Assembly: GCA_934154805.1 (NCBI GenBank)
Contig: CAKPGM010000015.1
Location: 1-38,968, forward strand
DNA length: 38,968 bases
Direction: 5' to 3'
DNA from: an uncultured Clostridia bacterium
GTDB taxonomy: Bacteria; Bacillota; Clostridia; TANB77; CAG-508
Part shown: positions 6,801 through 14,226 of the stretch, in pieces
Layout of the letters: each line of letters begins with the position of its first letter
How positions within the stretch are numbered: the stretch's first letter is position 1
Position numbers and translations under genes: made by a program
The notes under the pieces: model-generated
Told to the model about the DNA's origin: nothing
What the model saw: only the letters and a program-made list of their open reading frames with translations
The model's database searches: none

Positions 6801-8779
6801 GGTCTCTTCGCTGCCGCATCATTATTGTCGTTCCATATTTTTGTTACCGTAACAGTCTTTTTGTCTCCTGGTCTTGTAAATGTATTTGTGAAATTATATG
6901 TCTTGTTTCCATCACTATCTTCGCTCTCTAAACATCCTGATTGATAGAATTTCAAGTCTTCTTTATTGATTTCTTTTTCCTGTACTGTATAAGTAATACG
7001 TTCTCCCTCTGAATTATATTTTGGTTTCTTTTTAAATGTATGTGTGTATTCATCATCATTTTGGTTTATATTCATAACATAAGAATCTTTTAATTCATTT
7101 CCTGCATACAATTCAAATCTAATTTGTGAAGGTCTTCTTTGTTTTTGTATTCCCTCATCTTTCCATTTTTTGTTTACTGTTATATCTACATATACCTTTT
7201 CAGCAGTATCAGTTGTTGAATTTGTAGGGTTTCCATCTTGTTTTGCTTGATCGTTTAAAATTGTCTTTGTTTCACTTTCAAATGAGTTTATTTTTACCGT
7301 GAAACTAACTTCTACTTTACCATCAACTTCTCCTTTTTTAGCTGGTACTACAACATTCCAAGTAATTGTTCCTTTTGATTCAACTCCATCTCCTGCTATT
7401 GAAACTAATGTTGTTCCTTCTGGAATAGTATCTGTTAAAACCACTGTTCCTTCTGCATTTCCACTATTTGTAGCTGTTAACGTATATGTTATTCTATCTA
7501 GTTCGTGTAATGGTTTTGATGAAGGAGTACTTGATTTGACAGTTGTAATGTTAGCAACTGGTGTTATTACTGGTGGTGTTTCTTTTTCACCAACAACTGC
7601 AGCATTTGTTACTTCTTTTACAACTTCTCCTGCAGCTGTTTCTTTATTTATTCTAACATCAAAGCTTACTGTTGTTTCTCCATTTGCTTTAACATTTACA
7701 TCATTCCATGTAATTATTCTTCCCTCTAGTTTTCCACCTTCTGATATTGTTCTGTCTACAATTTCTGTTCCATCTGGAATTGTATCTGTTACTGTTGTCT
7801 TGCCTGGAACATTAGAGTTGTTTGTTATTGTAATTACATATCTTAGTATATCTCCAACTTTTGCACTTGTTGCTTCAGCAAGTTCGCCATCTACTACAAG
7901 GTATGCCTCTTTTGCTGTTGTTACAACTGGTGTTTCTGTTGTAGGAGTATCTTCTCCATTAACTTTAGCTGTATTGCTTATTAATGTAATTTCTTTTTCA
8001 TTAATAACTTTTACTTTAAAAGATAATTCTACAGTTTCTCCTGCTGCTATTACATTTTTCCAAGTAATTTTTCCGTTTACTAATTCTCCGCCTTCAGAAA
8101 TTGTTCCTTCTACAAGCTCTGTTCCTTCCGGAATAGCATCAATTGTACGAATTGTTGATGTTGATAAATTACCTGTGTTCTTAATTCTGATTACATATGT
8201 AATTTCTTGTCCTGGTTGCACAACTGTATTAGTTGGCTCTGCTGTTATTGCTTGGTTTCCTACATATGCTGTTTTTGTTACTTCTAAGTCTGGTGTATTT
8301 ATATTTAAACCAGCTGTTTCTGTTCTTGCTTGTAGGCTTATTGGTGCCCATGTTATATCCTCTGTTTTCCAAGGATTTTCTACTACTGTTGTTTGTGTAT
8401 ATTCTGTATCTGGAACTGTAGTTCCTGCATTCCCTGTAGTAGTTCCAGTCGTTGTACCTTGGTTAGTTGTTGTTCCTGGATTTGTTGTTGTGTCTCCATT
8501 TTGAGCAGGTGTTGTTGGATTTTGATTATCATCTATTATTGGTATCTGCTCTGGATTGTCTGTGTTTGGTGTATTTGGATTTTCTACACCACCATTATTA
8601 TTTGAGTCATTTCCATTGTTAGCAGGTTCTGTTACTTCTGTGTTTTCCATAGCAGCTGCTGCATTATTATTACCTTTAATATAAGCAACTGTACCTGTAA
8701 TTGCTGCTATTAATAGAACTACTGCTATTGCTATAATTATAATGGTTTTCTTACTCTTATAATTAATTCTTGCTTTCAA
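3818..8779 (-). CDS. Giant surface protein: signal anchor, DUF11 repeats, four Cna-B domains, VWA
   Basis: This is a 1653-residue extracellular protein. The start is TTG 8779 behind GGGGGT; the nearer ATG at 8795 is out of frame. The order is: cytoplasmic KARINYKSKK; transmembrane helix about 11-33; Asn/Thr/Pro/Gly-rich stalk to about 125; three DUF11 repeats about 163-525; four Cna-B (collagen-binding B-type) domains about 531-935, each with a (T/V)KxW(N/D/K) start; three more DUF11 repeats about 940-1335; and a von Willebrand A domain from about 1347 with a MIDAS (DVSGS 1354-1358, GGTRIAAG, LSDGD). A C-terminal beta region of about 80 residues ends EIEYCEVE. No LPXTG or C-terminal helix exists, so anchoring is N-terminal and the VWA domain would be the outward tip. 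DUF11 and Cna-B domains often carry isopeptide bonds. The likely role is an adhesin, co-transcribed with a sortase. Confidence 0.9.
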   Translation of the reverse strand: MKARINYKSKKTIIIIAIAVVLLIAAITGTVAYIKGNNNAAAAMENTEVTEPANNGNDSNNNGGVENPNTPNTDNPEQIPIIDDNQNPTTPAQNGDTTTNPGTTTNQGTTTGTTTGNAGTTVPDTEYTQTTVVENPWKTEDITWAPISLQARTETAGLNINTPDLEVTKTAYVGNQAITAEPTNTVVQPGQEITYVIRIKNTGNLSTSTIRTIDAIPEGTELVEGTISEGGELVNGKITWKNVIAAGETVELSFKVKVINEKEITLISNTAKVNGEDTPTTETPVVTTAKEAYLVVDGELAEATSAKVGDILRYVITITNNSNVPGKTTVTDTIPDGTEIVDRTISEGGKLEGRIITWNDVNVKANGETTVSFDVRINKETAAGEVVKEVTNAAVVGEKETPPVITPVANITTVKSSTPSSKPLHELDRITYTLTATNSGNAEGTVVLTDTIPEGTTLVSIAGDGVESKGTITWNVVVPAKKGEVDGKVEVSFTVKINSFESETKTILNDQAKQDGNPTNSTTDTAEKVYVDITVNKKWKDEGIQKQRRPSQIRFELYAGNELKDSYVMNINQNDDEYTHTFKKKPKYNSEGERITYTVQEKEINKEDLKFYQSGCLESEDSDGNKTYNFTNTFTRPGDKKTVTVTKIWNDNNDAAAKRPDNVILQLNGENVELTTKDAKLNNGDIWSTEIEVDVYNNDGEEIEYTVTEDQVPQWYEKYEQGTTVKNTFKAPTDKTKNITLTKIWDDSSDIAKKRPTSVKFDLYKIGVDGTEVLVESGIELKKGNSNDDEWTITKNVQEYDEKANEIKYFVKEETTGSKFYIKDDKDPTDLTITNKFSVPEDKAVVSVKKVWNDKGNTTKRKDVTIRVTGEDGKYEDIVLTKKDANINNGSVWEKNNVTTNLPKYDSLGDLIDYTFDEVNIPDGYIRTVKDNEITNSLPGIEVTKTVSKVQGMDAKEMNEITVKTDDVIEYEITVTNIGTIPLSNLTVTDNLNVYLNKDHPEITTTKLSENETLDIGETKKYIVYYKVTAEDAKLGSQLLTNIATANAKYEDSNGNEQNLEDYAKADVEIQDLPGIEIDKTQKVNGNDVTDKTKVQPGDVIDYIITVTNTGNTVLKNVTVTDSMSSNDKFELIEGNWYIGELGIAPNNVATIKARYEVQKADMKEEESIVKNVATVETTSTEPKSDEVEVITEVWKSEITVEKASELIQKADGNTIEGKAEYGDTIKYTITATNAGRKQGTIDVTDGVPTGTKLKTPNNDTNLTEAELAKLAEGERVTRTLAVPGNDGTGNNTASIFFEVIVTAKPGEKIQNIASASDGTEPEDPGYNVEKKVSVKKNTRIPKIKNSNVVIVLDVSGSMNYKPNGEKKAKKKETRLYAAQQACNNLIDSMFKDDSTGCQVSVVTFSSGEELVYPEYGYPYWEDVDNATTLPVTATNSSEATTLKNKINDLTANGGTRIAAGINEANTEINRLAGINKNNQNIVIVLSDGDFKVKGNGEIDKSAGETESRVKTASNNLKTSKCAPTVYAVAFASSETGLMKNTIASDANKTFKTASDYTALLDIFTEIGSEIGGGEKVEVASNGGLIELPGLDENEDITIKLNGDTTGTTGRFGDDFFKDKIIKSEADGKYYLDTKAEGFGAGDKIEIEYCEVE

Positions 8780-8803
8780 TTTTTTTTACCCCCATTTTTT
8801 AAA

Positions 8804-9394
8804 TTATATAATTTGTCTTGCTTTAGTTATCAATCTATTTTTGTGCCCGTTTGTACATGTGATTAGTGTTATCTCTCTTGTTGTTGGATCTACACTGTTT
8901 GCACATGTTACATCACTTGGATCTATTGAATATATTTTAAATATTTTATATTCGATCGTTTCGTTTTTTAAATTGGTTAACTTAATTGTATCTCCAATTT
9001 TCAAATGGCTAGTTTTTCCAAACATTGTTCCATCTCTATTATTGTGACCTGCCACGCAATAGTTTCCTATTTCATTTGCTTGTGGTCCACTAAATTTTGT
9101 AACAGAGATTTTCATTGTTTCTTCATTGGTTTCGTTTATTATTGGATACTTAATATTTATTTCTGGAATTTCTATTATTCCTTCGATTTTATATCCCTTA
9201 TATTCTACATCTAGTACTTCATTTTCATTGTTTAAAGATTGATTGCTTAGTTCTTCTTCAATAGTTGTTAATGTTTTTGATATCTCTTTTTCATTTAGAT
9301 AGTTTTTACCATATCTAATGATTATCATTGCTATAACTACTATTAAAGCAATAACTAGAATTGTTATTATCAGATTACAAATTTTCTTTTTCAT
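8804..9394 (-). CDS. Sortase (class D-like transpeptidase)
   Basis: This 196-residue membrane transpeptidase cleaves a sorting motif in surface proteins and joins them to a nucleophile. Residues 1-27 hold a basic start and one transmembrane helix; the catalytic barrel covers about 70-196. The triad is visible: His117 in VAGHNNRDG, Cys180 in TLITC and Arg187 in KNRLI. The length and the TLITC...NRL pattern fit class D/E-type clostridial sortases, but the exact class is inference. ATG 9394 lies 2 nt after the TAA of the gene at 9397-10404, so translation is probably coupled. The giant VWA protein starts 24 nt downstream. The likely substrate is the LPVTF-tailed product of the gene just upstream. 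Confidence 0.92.
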   Translation of the reverse strand: MKKKICNLIITILVIALIVVIAMIIIRYGKNYLNEKEISKTLTTIEEELSNQSLNNENEVLDVEYKGYKIEGIIEIPEINIKYPIINETNEETMKISVTKFSGPQANEIGNYCVAGHNNRDGTMFGKTSHLKIGDTIKLTNLKNETIEYKIFKIYSIDPSDVTCANSVDPTTREITLITCTNGHKNRLITKARQII

Positions 9395-9396
9395 AA

Positions 9397-10404
9397 TTAT
9401 TTGTTCTCGTCTTTTTTGTTTGTTCTTTTAATTATTGCTACTATAACTAAAGCTAAAACTATAATTCCTAATGCGATAAATAGTATTGTTCCACTATCAA
9501 ATGTAACTGGTAGTTTAACTATTTCTTCAACAGTAGTTTGGTCCACACCTTCTTCTGGTGTATAATCACATACTAAGAATTTTGCATCTACTACATATGT
9601 GTTTGGATCTGTTTCTTCTTTAAGATAAACTATATATTTGTCATCTTTTCTTGCTTCTTCTGGTTGTAGAATTTCATTATTTTCTACTAATGTCCATCCA
9701 CTTGCGTCTGGCATTAATTGTTGATATAAGTCATAGAATTTTTTGCTTAGACTTAGGCTCTCGTATGTTCCTGTTATTTCTGTTTTTAATTGCTCTGCCA
9801 AGTTAAATAGTTCTGTTGCTTCTGCATTTTCTGCATTTACTGGAATTAATTGATAGTAGTATTTTGCATCTTGTTTTGGTTCGTCTATTACAACTTTTCC
9901 TACTGTTATTGTTGTTTTTACTCCATCAATCATTTCTTCTTTTTGATTTTTTTGTGTTGTATCAACTTTAATTCTTTTTGTTGTGTTGTTTACAACTTCA
10001 ATCATATCATCATTTAAAGCTTTGCTTAAATCTATTTTGTCTGCTGTTACAAGCATTTCATCGTTTAGATTTCTAATCCATAAATATGTAGATTTTGTTA
10101 CATCATTAAAGTATGTATCTTTTAATGCTTGATCTACATATGCTATGTTTAAAGCTCCTTCTGATGTTGAGTCTTTTGCTGAACTCTTGAAAACTAAGTT
10201 TTCTACATTTTCAGCTGAATCATTTGAAAAAGCAAATTCAAATTCGTTATTGCAAATGTCTTTGTAATAAATTAAATAACCATTCGCTTTTTTCAAAATC
10301 ACATTATCTTTAGTGTCTGCCATTACAGGCAATTGAAAAATTGTTGCTAGCATTAATACTATAATTGTTAATGCTAAAAGTTTGGTTTGTTTTAGTTTTT
10401 CCAT
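9397..10404 (-). CDS. Secreted surface protein with LPVTF sorting-like tail
   Basis: This 335-residue product is the first gene of the sortase operon. It has a signal peptide of about 29 residues (KLLALTIIVLMLATIFQ, cleavage near VMA|DT) and an ectodomain of about 265 residues with no recognised family. The C-terminus is built like a cell-wall sorting signal: LPVTF at 298-302, hydrophobic helix about 306-325, and tail KRTNKKDENK. The usual LPXTG glycine is Phe here, so it may be a variant motif for the adjacent sortase or simply a C-terminal anchor. GAAAGGGGAAACC precedes ATG 10404. The three-gene order (substrate candidate, sortase, giant Cna-B/VWA protein) suggests a dedicated surface-assembly unit. 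Confidence 0.8.
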   Translation of the reverse strand: MEKLKQTKLLALTIIVLMLATIFQLPVMADTKDNVILKKANGYLIYYKDICNNEFEFAFSNDSAENVENLVFKSSAKDSTSEGALNIAYVDQALKDTYFNDVTKSTYLWIRNLNDEMLVTADKIDLSKALNDDMIEVVNNTTKRIKVDTTQKNQKEEMIDGVKTTITVGKVVIDEPKQDAKYYYQLIPVNAENAEATELFNLAEQLKTEITGTYESLSLSKKFYDLYQQLMPDASGWTLVENNEILQPEEARKDDKYIVYLKEETDPNTYVVDAKFLVCDYTPEEGVDQTTVEEIVKLPVTFDSGTILFIALGIIVLALVIVAIIKRTNKKDENK

Positions 10405-10614
10405 GGTTTCCCCTTTCTAAAATTTTTTTACTAGATGTCTGTTTTTCTTAATATTACATATTATTCCAATCTCAGAAAAATACTCCTAATTTTAAAAAAT
10501 ATGTTTCAGACAAAATACGGTTCTATGATATCACAAATTTCCTTAATTTTCAAGTCAAATTTACATAATTTTCTATTTTTATATAGATTTTTTTCGACAA
10601 TTATCGGTTTTTGG

Positions 10615-10642
10615 TTGACTTTTTGTCTTACTATGTTATAAT
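10615..10642 (+). promoter_or_regulatory. Strong sigma-A promoter of the 118-residue protein gene
   Basis: TTGACT (10615-10620), a 16-nt spacer and a consensus TATAAT (10637-10642) lie 32 nt before ATG 10674. Confidence 0.75.
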
Positions 10643-10673
10643 TTAGGTATAAAACAAAGGAAGGATTCCAGTT

Positions 10674-11030
10674 ATGGTTGATTTATCAAATAAAATCGAG
10701 GCTGATTTAGAATCTAAAACACCAAATATTTTAGAAGAAAATGTTAATAATGACACACAAGAAAATAATTCTAATCAGGATAATTTAATAGATAATAAAA
10801 ATGATTTGCAGATTGTAGAGAATGTTTCTTTAGAAAATACTGAAAATATAGAAGAATCTCCTATTGAAACAGAAAATCAAAGTCCAGAAGTTGCAAATTG
10901 TTTAGCTTTGACTGTAAAAAAAGATTATAATTTATCAATTGTAAAGAATGTTGTTGTTAAGGCTTTTAGAAATGCGTGGAAAATTGCACTTTCTATATTT
11001 ACTCTTAACTTTTTGAAATTCTTTTTATAA
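10674..11030 (+). CDS. Acidic Asn/Glu-rich protein with hydrophobic C-terminal tail, unknown
   Basis: This 118-residue product was not recognised. Residues 1-78 are low-complexity and strongly acidic (Asn, Glu, Asp; few hydrophobics), which looks disordered. Residues about 80-118 change character: LALTVKKDYNLSIVKNVVVK followed by an amphipathic/hydrophobic end (FRNAWKIALSIFTLNFLKFF). That end could insert in the membrane as a C-terminal anchor or bind a partner. A GGAAGG site precedes ATG 10674. A near-consensus promoter and a clean terminator flank it, so it is a well-expressed single gene. It sits against the minus-strand direction of its neighbours. No domain or cysteine motif is seen. Confidence 0.7.
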   Translation: MVDLSNKIEADLESKTPNILEENVNNDTQENNSNQDNLIDNKNDLQIVENVSLENTENIEESPIETENQSPEVANCLALTVKKDYNLSIVKNVVVKAFRNAWKIALSIFTLNFLKFFL

Positions 11031-11037
11031 AAATATT

Positions 11038-11065
11038 CACCCAAGAAGGATACCCCTCTTGGGTG
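11038..11065 (+). terminator. Terminator between convergent genes
   Basis: CACCCAAGA (11038-11046) pairs with TCTTGGGTG (11057-11065) and is followed by TGTTTT. It can also serve the minus-strand gene ending at 11070. Confidence 0.8.
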
Positions 11066-11069
11066 TGTT

Positions 11070-12098
11070 TTAATTAGTTTTGTTTTTAGTTGTTTTTCTT
11101 TGTATAAATTCTATCAGTTTATTCCATAAACTATATAACTTATTTTTATATACTACTGCTAAGGTATTTCTAGATTGATTCCTATTTACCTCTATATATT
11201 TTTTTAGGTATTTCTCGTTCATTTCACTCTTAAAATTTATGAACTTATCTTCTTCGTTTGGTGTATCTAATAATCTTCCAACCATTTCTTCGTAATCTTC
11301 TAATTTTTTTACTTGTTCATCTACTTCTTGTGGAGTAGTTAGTCTTTTGTACATTTTTGAAAAATATGTTGTATAGATTAATTCTTGTGTTTGCATATAT
11401 ATGTCTATTATTTTATTTTCATCTCTATTTACTTTGTTGTTTTCTTCTAATATCCCATCAAAGTTCTTTACTATTTTTTCTGTGTTTTCTTCAAACGTGT
11501 TATATAGCTCATTTTCAAACTTGTCCGTGCTACTTATACAGCTCTCTACTGCTTCTTTGTTCCCCATTAAAAATAAAATTTGTGCTATTAAACTTGTCAT
11601 ATATTTATAATAATTTTCACTGTTTGTACAAATTGTTATTTTTTCATTATTGGTTCTATGTAGAGTTCCTCCTAACGCTTTTGCTGTTATATATTGAACT
11701 ATTGCTTCGTTTATTCCTAATGCAAATATTTTAAATTCTTGGAATTGACATATTCCAGCTCTATTTTCTTTTTTGCTTATTTTCCCAAAGTTCTGCAAGT
11801 AGTGTATATTTTCGTGTATTAGATAAGCATCTATATTTGATAAATCTTTTTTCTCATCTATGTATATTGTGTTGTTTTTATAATAATAAAACACTCCTCT
11901 AAACTTTTGGTCCACATTTGCATAATACATATCACAGTTGAACATTCTCATATATAGCTCATTGTAGCAATCTGATAGCTCTTTTATATTTGTTGCTAAT
12001 TTATCTGCTATACTTTTTGCTATATAATTCTTCTCTTCTATCTTTACTTTGTCTAGCGGAATTATTCCAATTTTTTCTAAGTCTTTCGATATATTCAT
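11070..12098 (-). CDS. Putative zinc metallopeptidase-like protein (HENIH)
   Basis: This 342-residue cytosolic-looking protein has no signal peptide or transmembrane segment. HENIH at residues 95-99, inside DAYLIHENIHYLQNF, fits the HExxH zinc-protease signature. A downstream GINEAIVQYI (Glu131) is placed where gluzincins often have their third ligand (E-A-x-x-x-Y pattern). Upstream, YKNNTIYIDEK resembles the edge strand before the catalytic helix in many zincins. The C-terminal 180 residues are charged and helical. No specific family could be named, so the peptidase call rests on the motif pair. It is monocistronic, facing the plus-strand gene at 10674; its own promoter was not clear. Confidence 0.7.
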   Translation of the reverse strand: MNISKDLEKIGIIPLDKVKIEEKNYIAKSIADKLATNIKELSDCYNELYMRMFNCDMYYANVDQKFRGVFYYYKNNTIYIDEKKDLSNIDAYLIHENIHYLQNFGKISKKENRAGICQFQEFKIFALGINEAIVQYITAKALGGTLHRTNNEKITICTNSENYYKYMTSLIAQILFLMGNKEAVESCISSTDKFENELYNTFEENTEKIVKNFDGILEENNKVNRDENKIIDIYMQTQELIYTTYFSKMYKRLTTPQEVDEQVKKLEDYEEMVGRLLDTPNEEDKFINFKSEMNEKYLKKYIEVNRNQSRNTLAVVYKNKLYSLWNKLIEFIQRKTTKNKTN

Positions 12099-12203
12099 TT
12101 AATTTTCTCCAAAATACTATAATACATTTTTATTATACATTATTTGGTATACTTTTTTGTTACATTTGTATTAAGTTTTTATTTCATTTTTGTAACATTC
12201 TCA

Positions 12204-12251
12204 TTTACAAGTTTCCTAAATTATGATAGAATTTTTATATCACATTTGTGA
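12204..12251 (+). promoter_or_regulatory. Promoter with operator-like palindrome before the 61-residue gene
   Basis: TTTACA (12204-12209), a 17-nt spacer and TAGAAT (12227-12232) form a sigma-A type promoter. The 12-bp palindrome TCACATTTGTGA (12240-12251) covers the expected transcription start, where a repressor could sit; this is inference. Confidence 0.5.
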
Positions 12252-12274
12252 AATCTTGAGAAAGGGGGATTTAT

Positions 12275-12460
12275 ATGAGCAAAGCTAAGAAGCATAGTTC
12301 ACGGGGTCAGGAAACCATGAGAGTTTCCGCAATCATCAAGGCTGATGCCTCTCGTGAAGTTCGTTTGCCTACTGAGGTAAAAGGTTCTGCTAAAAAGGCA
12401 GATAAAACCTCTACCTCTGGCAAAAAGAGCACTTCTTACGTAGCAAAAGTCCCTAAGTGA
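12275..12460 (+). CDS. Small basic protein, unknown, with atypical base composition
   Basis: This 61-residue product is rich in Lys, Ser, Thr and Ala (KKHSSRGQE, SAIIKADASREVRLPTEV, KKADKTSTSGKKSTSYVAK). It has no hydrophobic segment and no cysteine. The coding DNA is about 45% G+C by hand count (83 of 186), clearly richer than the flanking genes, and uses codons such as CGT, CGG, GCC, TCC and ACC that are rare nearby. AGAAAGGGGGA precedes the ATG. It has its own promoter and a 13-bp terminator stem right after the TGA. Different composition may mean recent acquisition or selection for high expression. A nucleic-acid-binding role is possible from charge alone. Confidence 0.65.
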   Translation: MSKAKKHSSRGQETMRVSAIIKADASREVRLPTEVKGSAKKADKTSTSGKKSTSYVAKVPK

Positions 12461-12466
12461 TCTCAA

Positions 12467-12504
12467 ATCCTCCTACAGAAAGACAACTGTATCTGTAGGA
12501 GGAT
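12467..12504 (+). terminator. Terminator of the 61-residue protein gene
   Basis: A 13-bp perfect stem, ATCCTCCTACAGA (12467-12479) with TCTGTAGGAGGAT (12492-12504), is followed by ACTTTTT. Confidence 0.85.
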
Positions 12505-12524
12505 ACTTTTTATGCAAAAACAAA

Positions 12525-12548
12525 AGCTTTGGATTTTACTCCAAAGCT
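12525..12548 (-). terminator. Terminator of rny
   Basis: AGCTTTGGA (12525-12533) pairs with TCCAAAGCT (12540-12548). The minus strand continues TTTTGTTTTTG. Confidence 0.8.
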
Positions 12549-12554
12549 CTATTT

Positions 12555-14102
12555 TTATTTTGCGTAATCTACTACCCTTGTTTCTCTAATGATGTTTACT
12601 TTTATTTGTCCAGGGTATTCCATTTCTTCTTCAACTTTCTTTGCTACGTCTCTTGCAAGTATTGTCATATCCGCATCTGTAATTTGTTCTGGTTTTACTA
12701 TAATTCTAACCTCACGACCAGCTTGTATAGCAAAAGATTTTTCAACTCCCTTAAATGAGCTTGCAACCTCTTCTAGTTTTTCAAGTCGTTTGATATAGTT
12801 TTCAAGTGTTTCTCTTCTAGCTCCTGGTCTTGAAGCTGATATAGCATCTGCTGCTGCAACTAATACAGCTTCTACAGTTTGTGGTTCTGTATCTCCGTGG
12901 TGTGCTTCTACCGCATTTATTACTAATGGGTTTTCTTTATATTTCTTTAATATATCTACACCAATTTGTACGTGAGTTCCTTCTATATCGTGATCTAACG
13001 CTTTTCCTATATCATGTAAAAGTCCAGCTCTTCTTGCAAGTTTTGGATCTAGTCCTAATTCATCTGCCATTATTCTTGCTAAGTTAGAAACCTCTATTGA
13101 ATGGTTTAGCACATTTTGTCCATAGCTTGTCCTATATTTTAGTTTTCCAAGCAAGTTGATTAGGTCTGGATGAAGTCCTATTACGCCTGTTTCTATACAA
13201 GCTCTTTCTCCTTCATCTTTGATTGTTTGTGCAACCTCTTCCTTAGCCTTTTCTACCATTTCTTCGATTTTGGCTGGGTGAATTCTTCCATCTTCCATTA
13301 ATCTTTCTAATGCAATTCTTGCTACTTCTCTTCTTAATGCATCAAATCCTGAAATAACTACAGCCTCTGGTGTGTCGTCTATTATTAAGTCGACTCCTGT
13401 TAATGTTTCTAAGGTACGAATGTTTCTACCTTCTCTACCAATTATTCTTCCTTTCATTTCTTCATTTGGAAGTGGTACAATTGATACTGTAGTTTCTGCA
13501 GTATGGTCTGCTGCGCATTTTTGAATTGCATATCCTATTACTTCTCTAGCTTTTTTAACTGATTCTTCTTTCACTTTTGCTTCTGCTGATTTTATTAAAT
13601 TAGCTTTTTCAAAAGTTAATTGTTTGTCCATTTCTGCTAATAATTGTTGTTTAGCTGCTTCTTTAGATAATCCTGAAATCTTTTGAAGTTCTTGTATTTG
13701 TTTGTCCAGAGTTTCCTCTATTTCTTTCTTCTTGTCTTCAACTTCTTGTTTTCTGTTTTCTACTTCTCTTTCTCTTCTCTCCATTTGTTCTAGTTTGTTT
13801 TCAAGATTTTCTTCTTTTTGTAATAGTCTTCTTTCTTGTTGTTGAACCTCGCCTCTTCTTTCTCTAACCTCTTTGTCTAGTTCTTTTCTAGCATTAATAA
13901 TTTCTTCTTTTGCCTTAAATATTTCTTCTTTTCTTTTATTTTCGGCTTCTTTTTGTGCTAGTTCTATTATCCTTTTAGCTTCGTTTTCTGCACTGCCAAC
14001 TTTTGATTCTGCGATCTTTTTTCTTATTGCAATACCAACAAAGGTAAAAATAACTGCTGAGACTAGAAAAACGGCGATATTAATTATGATACTTAATTCC
14101 AT
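12555..14102 (-). CDS. rny: Ribonuclease Y
   Basis: This membrane-anchored endoribonuclease starts mRNA decay in Firmicutes. The product is 515 residues from ATG 14102 (MELSIIINIAVF), picked because AGAGGTG lies 5 nt upstream and the length then matches the family (about 515-520); an upstream in-frame ATG at 14138 lacks a site. One N-terminal transmembrane helix is followed by a long charged coiled coil to about 200, a KH domain (GRIIGREGRNIRTLE) and an HD domain (LLHDIGKALDHD) with metal-binding His-Asp. All catalytic motifs are present. It has its own TTGACA-17-TAAAAT promoter and a terminator. Confidence 0.97.
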   Translation of the reverse strand: MELSIIINIAVFLVSAVIFTFVGIAIRKKIAESKVGSAENEAKRIIELAQKEAENKRKEEIFKAKEEIINARKELDKEVRERRGEVQQQERRLLQKEENLENKLEQMERREREVENRKQEVEDKKKEIEETLDKQIQELQKISGLSKEAAKQQLLAEMDKQLTFEKANLIKSAEAKVKEESVKKAREVIGYAIQKCAADHTAETTVSIVPLPNEEMKGRIIGREGRNIRTLETLTGVDLIIDDTPEAVVISGFDALRREVARIALERLMEDGRIHPAKIEEMVEKAKEEVAQTIKDEGERACIETGVIGLHPDLINLLGKLKYRTSYGQNVLNHSIEVSNLARIMADELGLDPKLARRAGLLHDIGKALDHDIEGTHVQIGVDILKKYKENPLVINAVEAHHGDTEPQTVEAVLVAAADAISASRPGARRETLENYIKRLEKLEEVASSFKGVEKSFAIQAGREVRIIVKPEQITDADMTILARDVAKKVEEEMEYPGQIKVNIIRETRVVDYAK

Positions 14103-14190
14103 AATTACACCTCTTTCTATTAAATTTTCAATGTGCATAAAAATATATATCTATTACTTTTAAATTTTAGCATATATTTTATCTCTATAT

Positions 14191-14219
14191 ATTTTATCTT
14201 TATTATCGCAAACTGTCAA
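14191..14219 (-). promoter_or_regulatory. Sigma-A promoter of rny
   Basis: On the minus strand, consensus TTGACA (14214-14219), a 17-nt spacer and TAAAAT (14191-14196). Confidence 0.75.
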
Positions 14220-14226
14220 GTACTTT

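Noticed and set aside
5000..8500. Repeated short motifs considered as CRISPR-like or tandem DNA repeats
   Set aside because: They have no uniform direct repeat and spacer pattern. The periodicity follows protein domain repeats (DUF11 and Cna-B).
7299..8504. Open plus-strand frame of 401 codons opposite the giant surface protein
   Set aside because: It is the reverse complement of the Thr/Val/Glu-rich DUF11 repeats. It lacks a ribosome site and its Ser/Val/Pro composition is that expected of an antisense shadow.
8780..8795. ATG at 8795 as start of the giant surface protein
   Set aside because: It is 16 nt from TTG 8779, out of frame, and would read into a different frame. TTG follows GGGGGT at good spacing.
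12099..12203. Promoter for the HENIH protein gene
   Set aside because: A TATAAT-like box is present, but no acceptable -35 lies at 16-18 nt, so it was not annotated.
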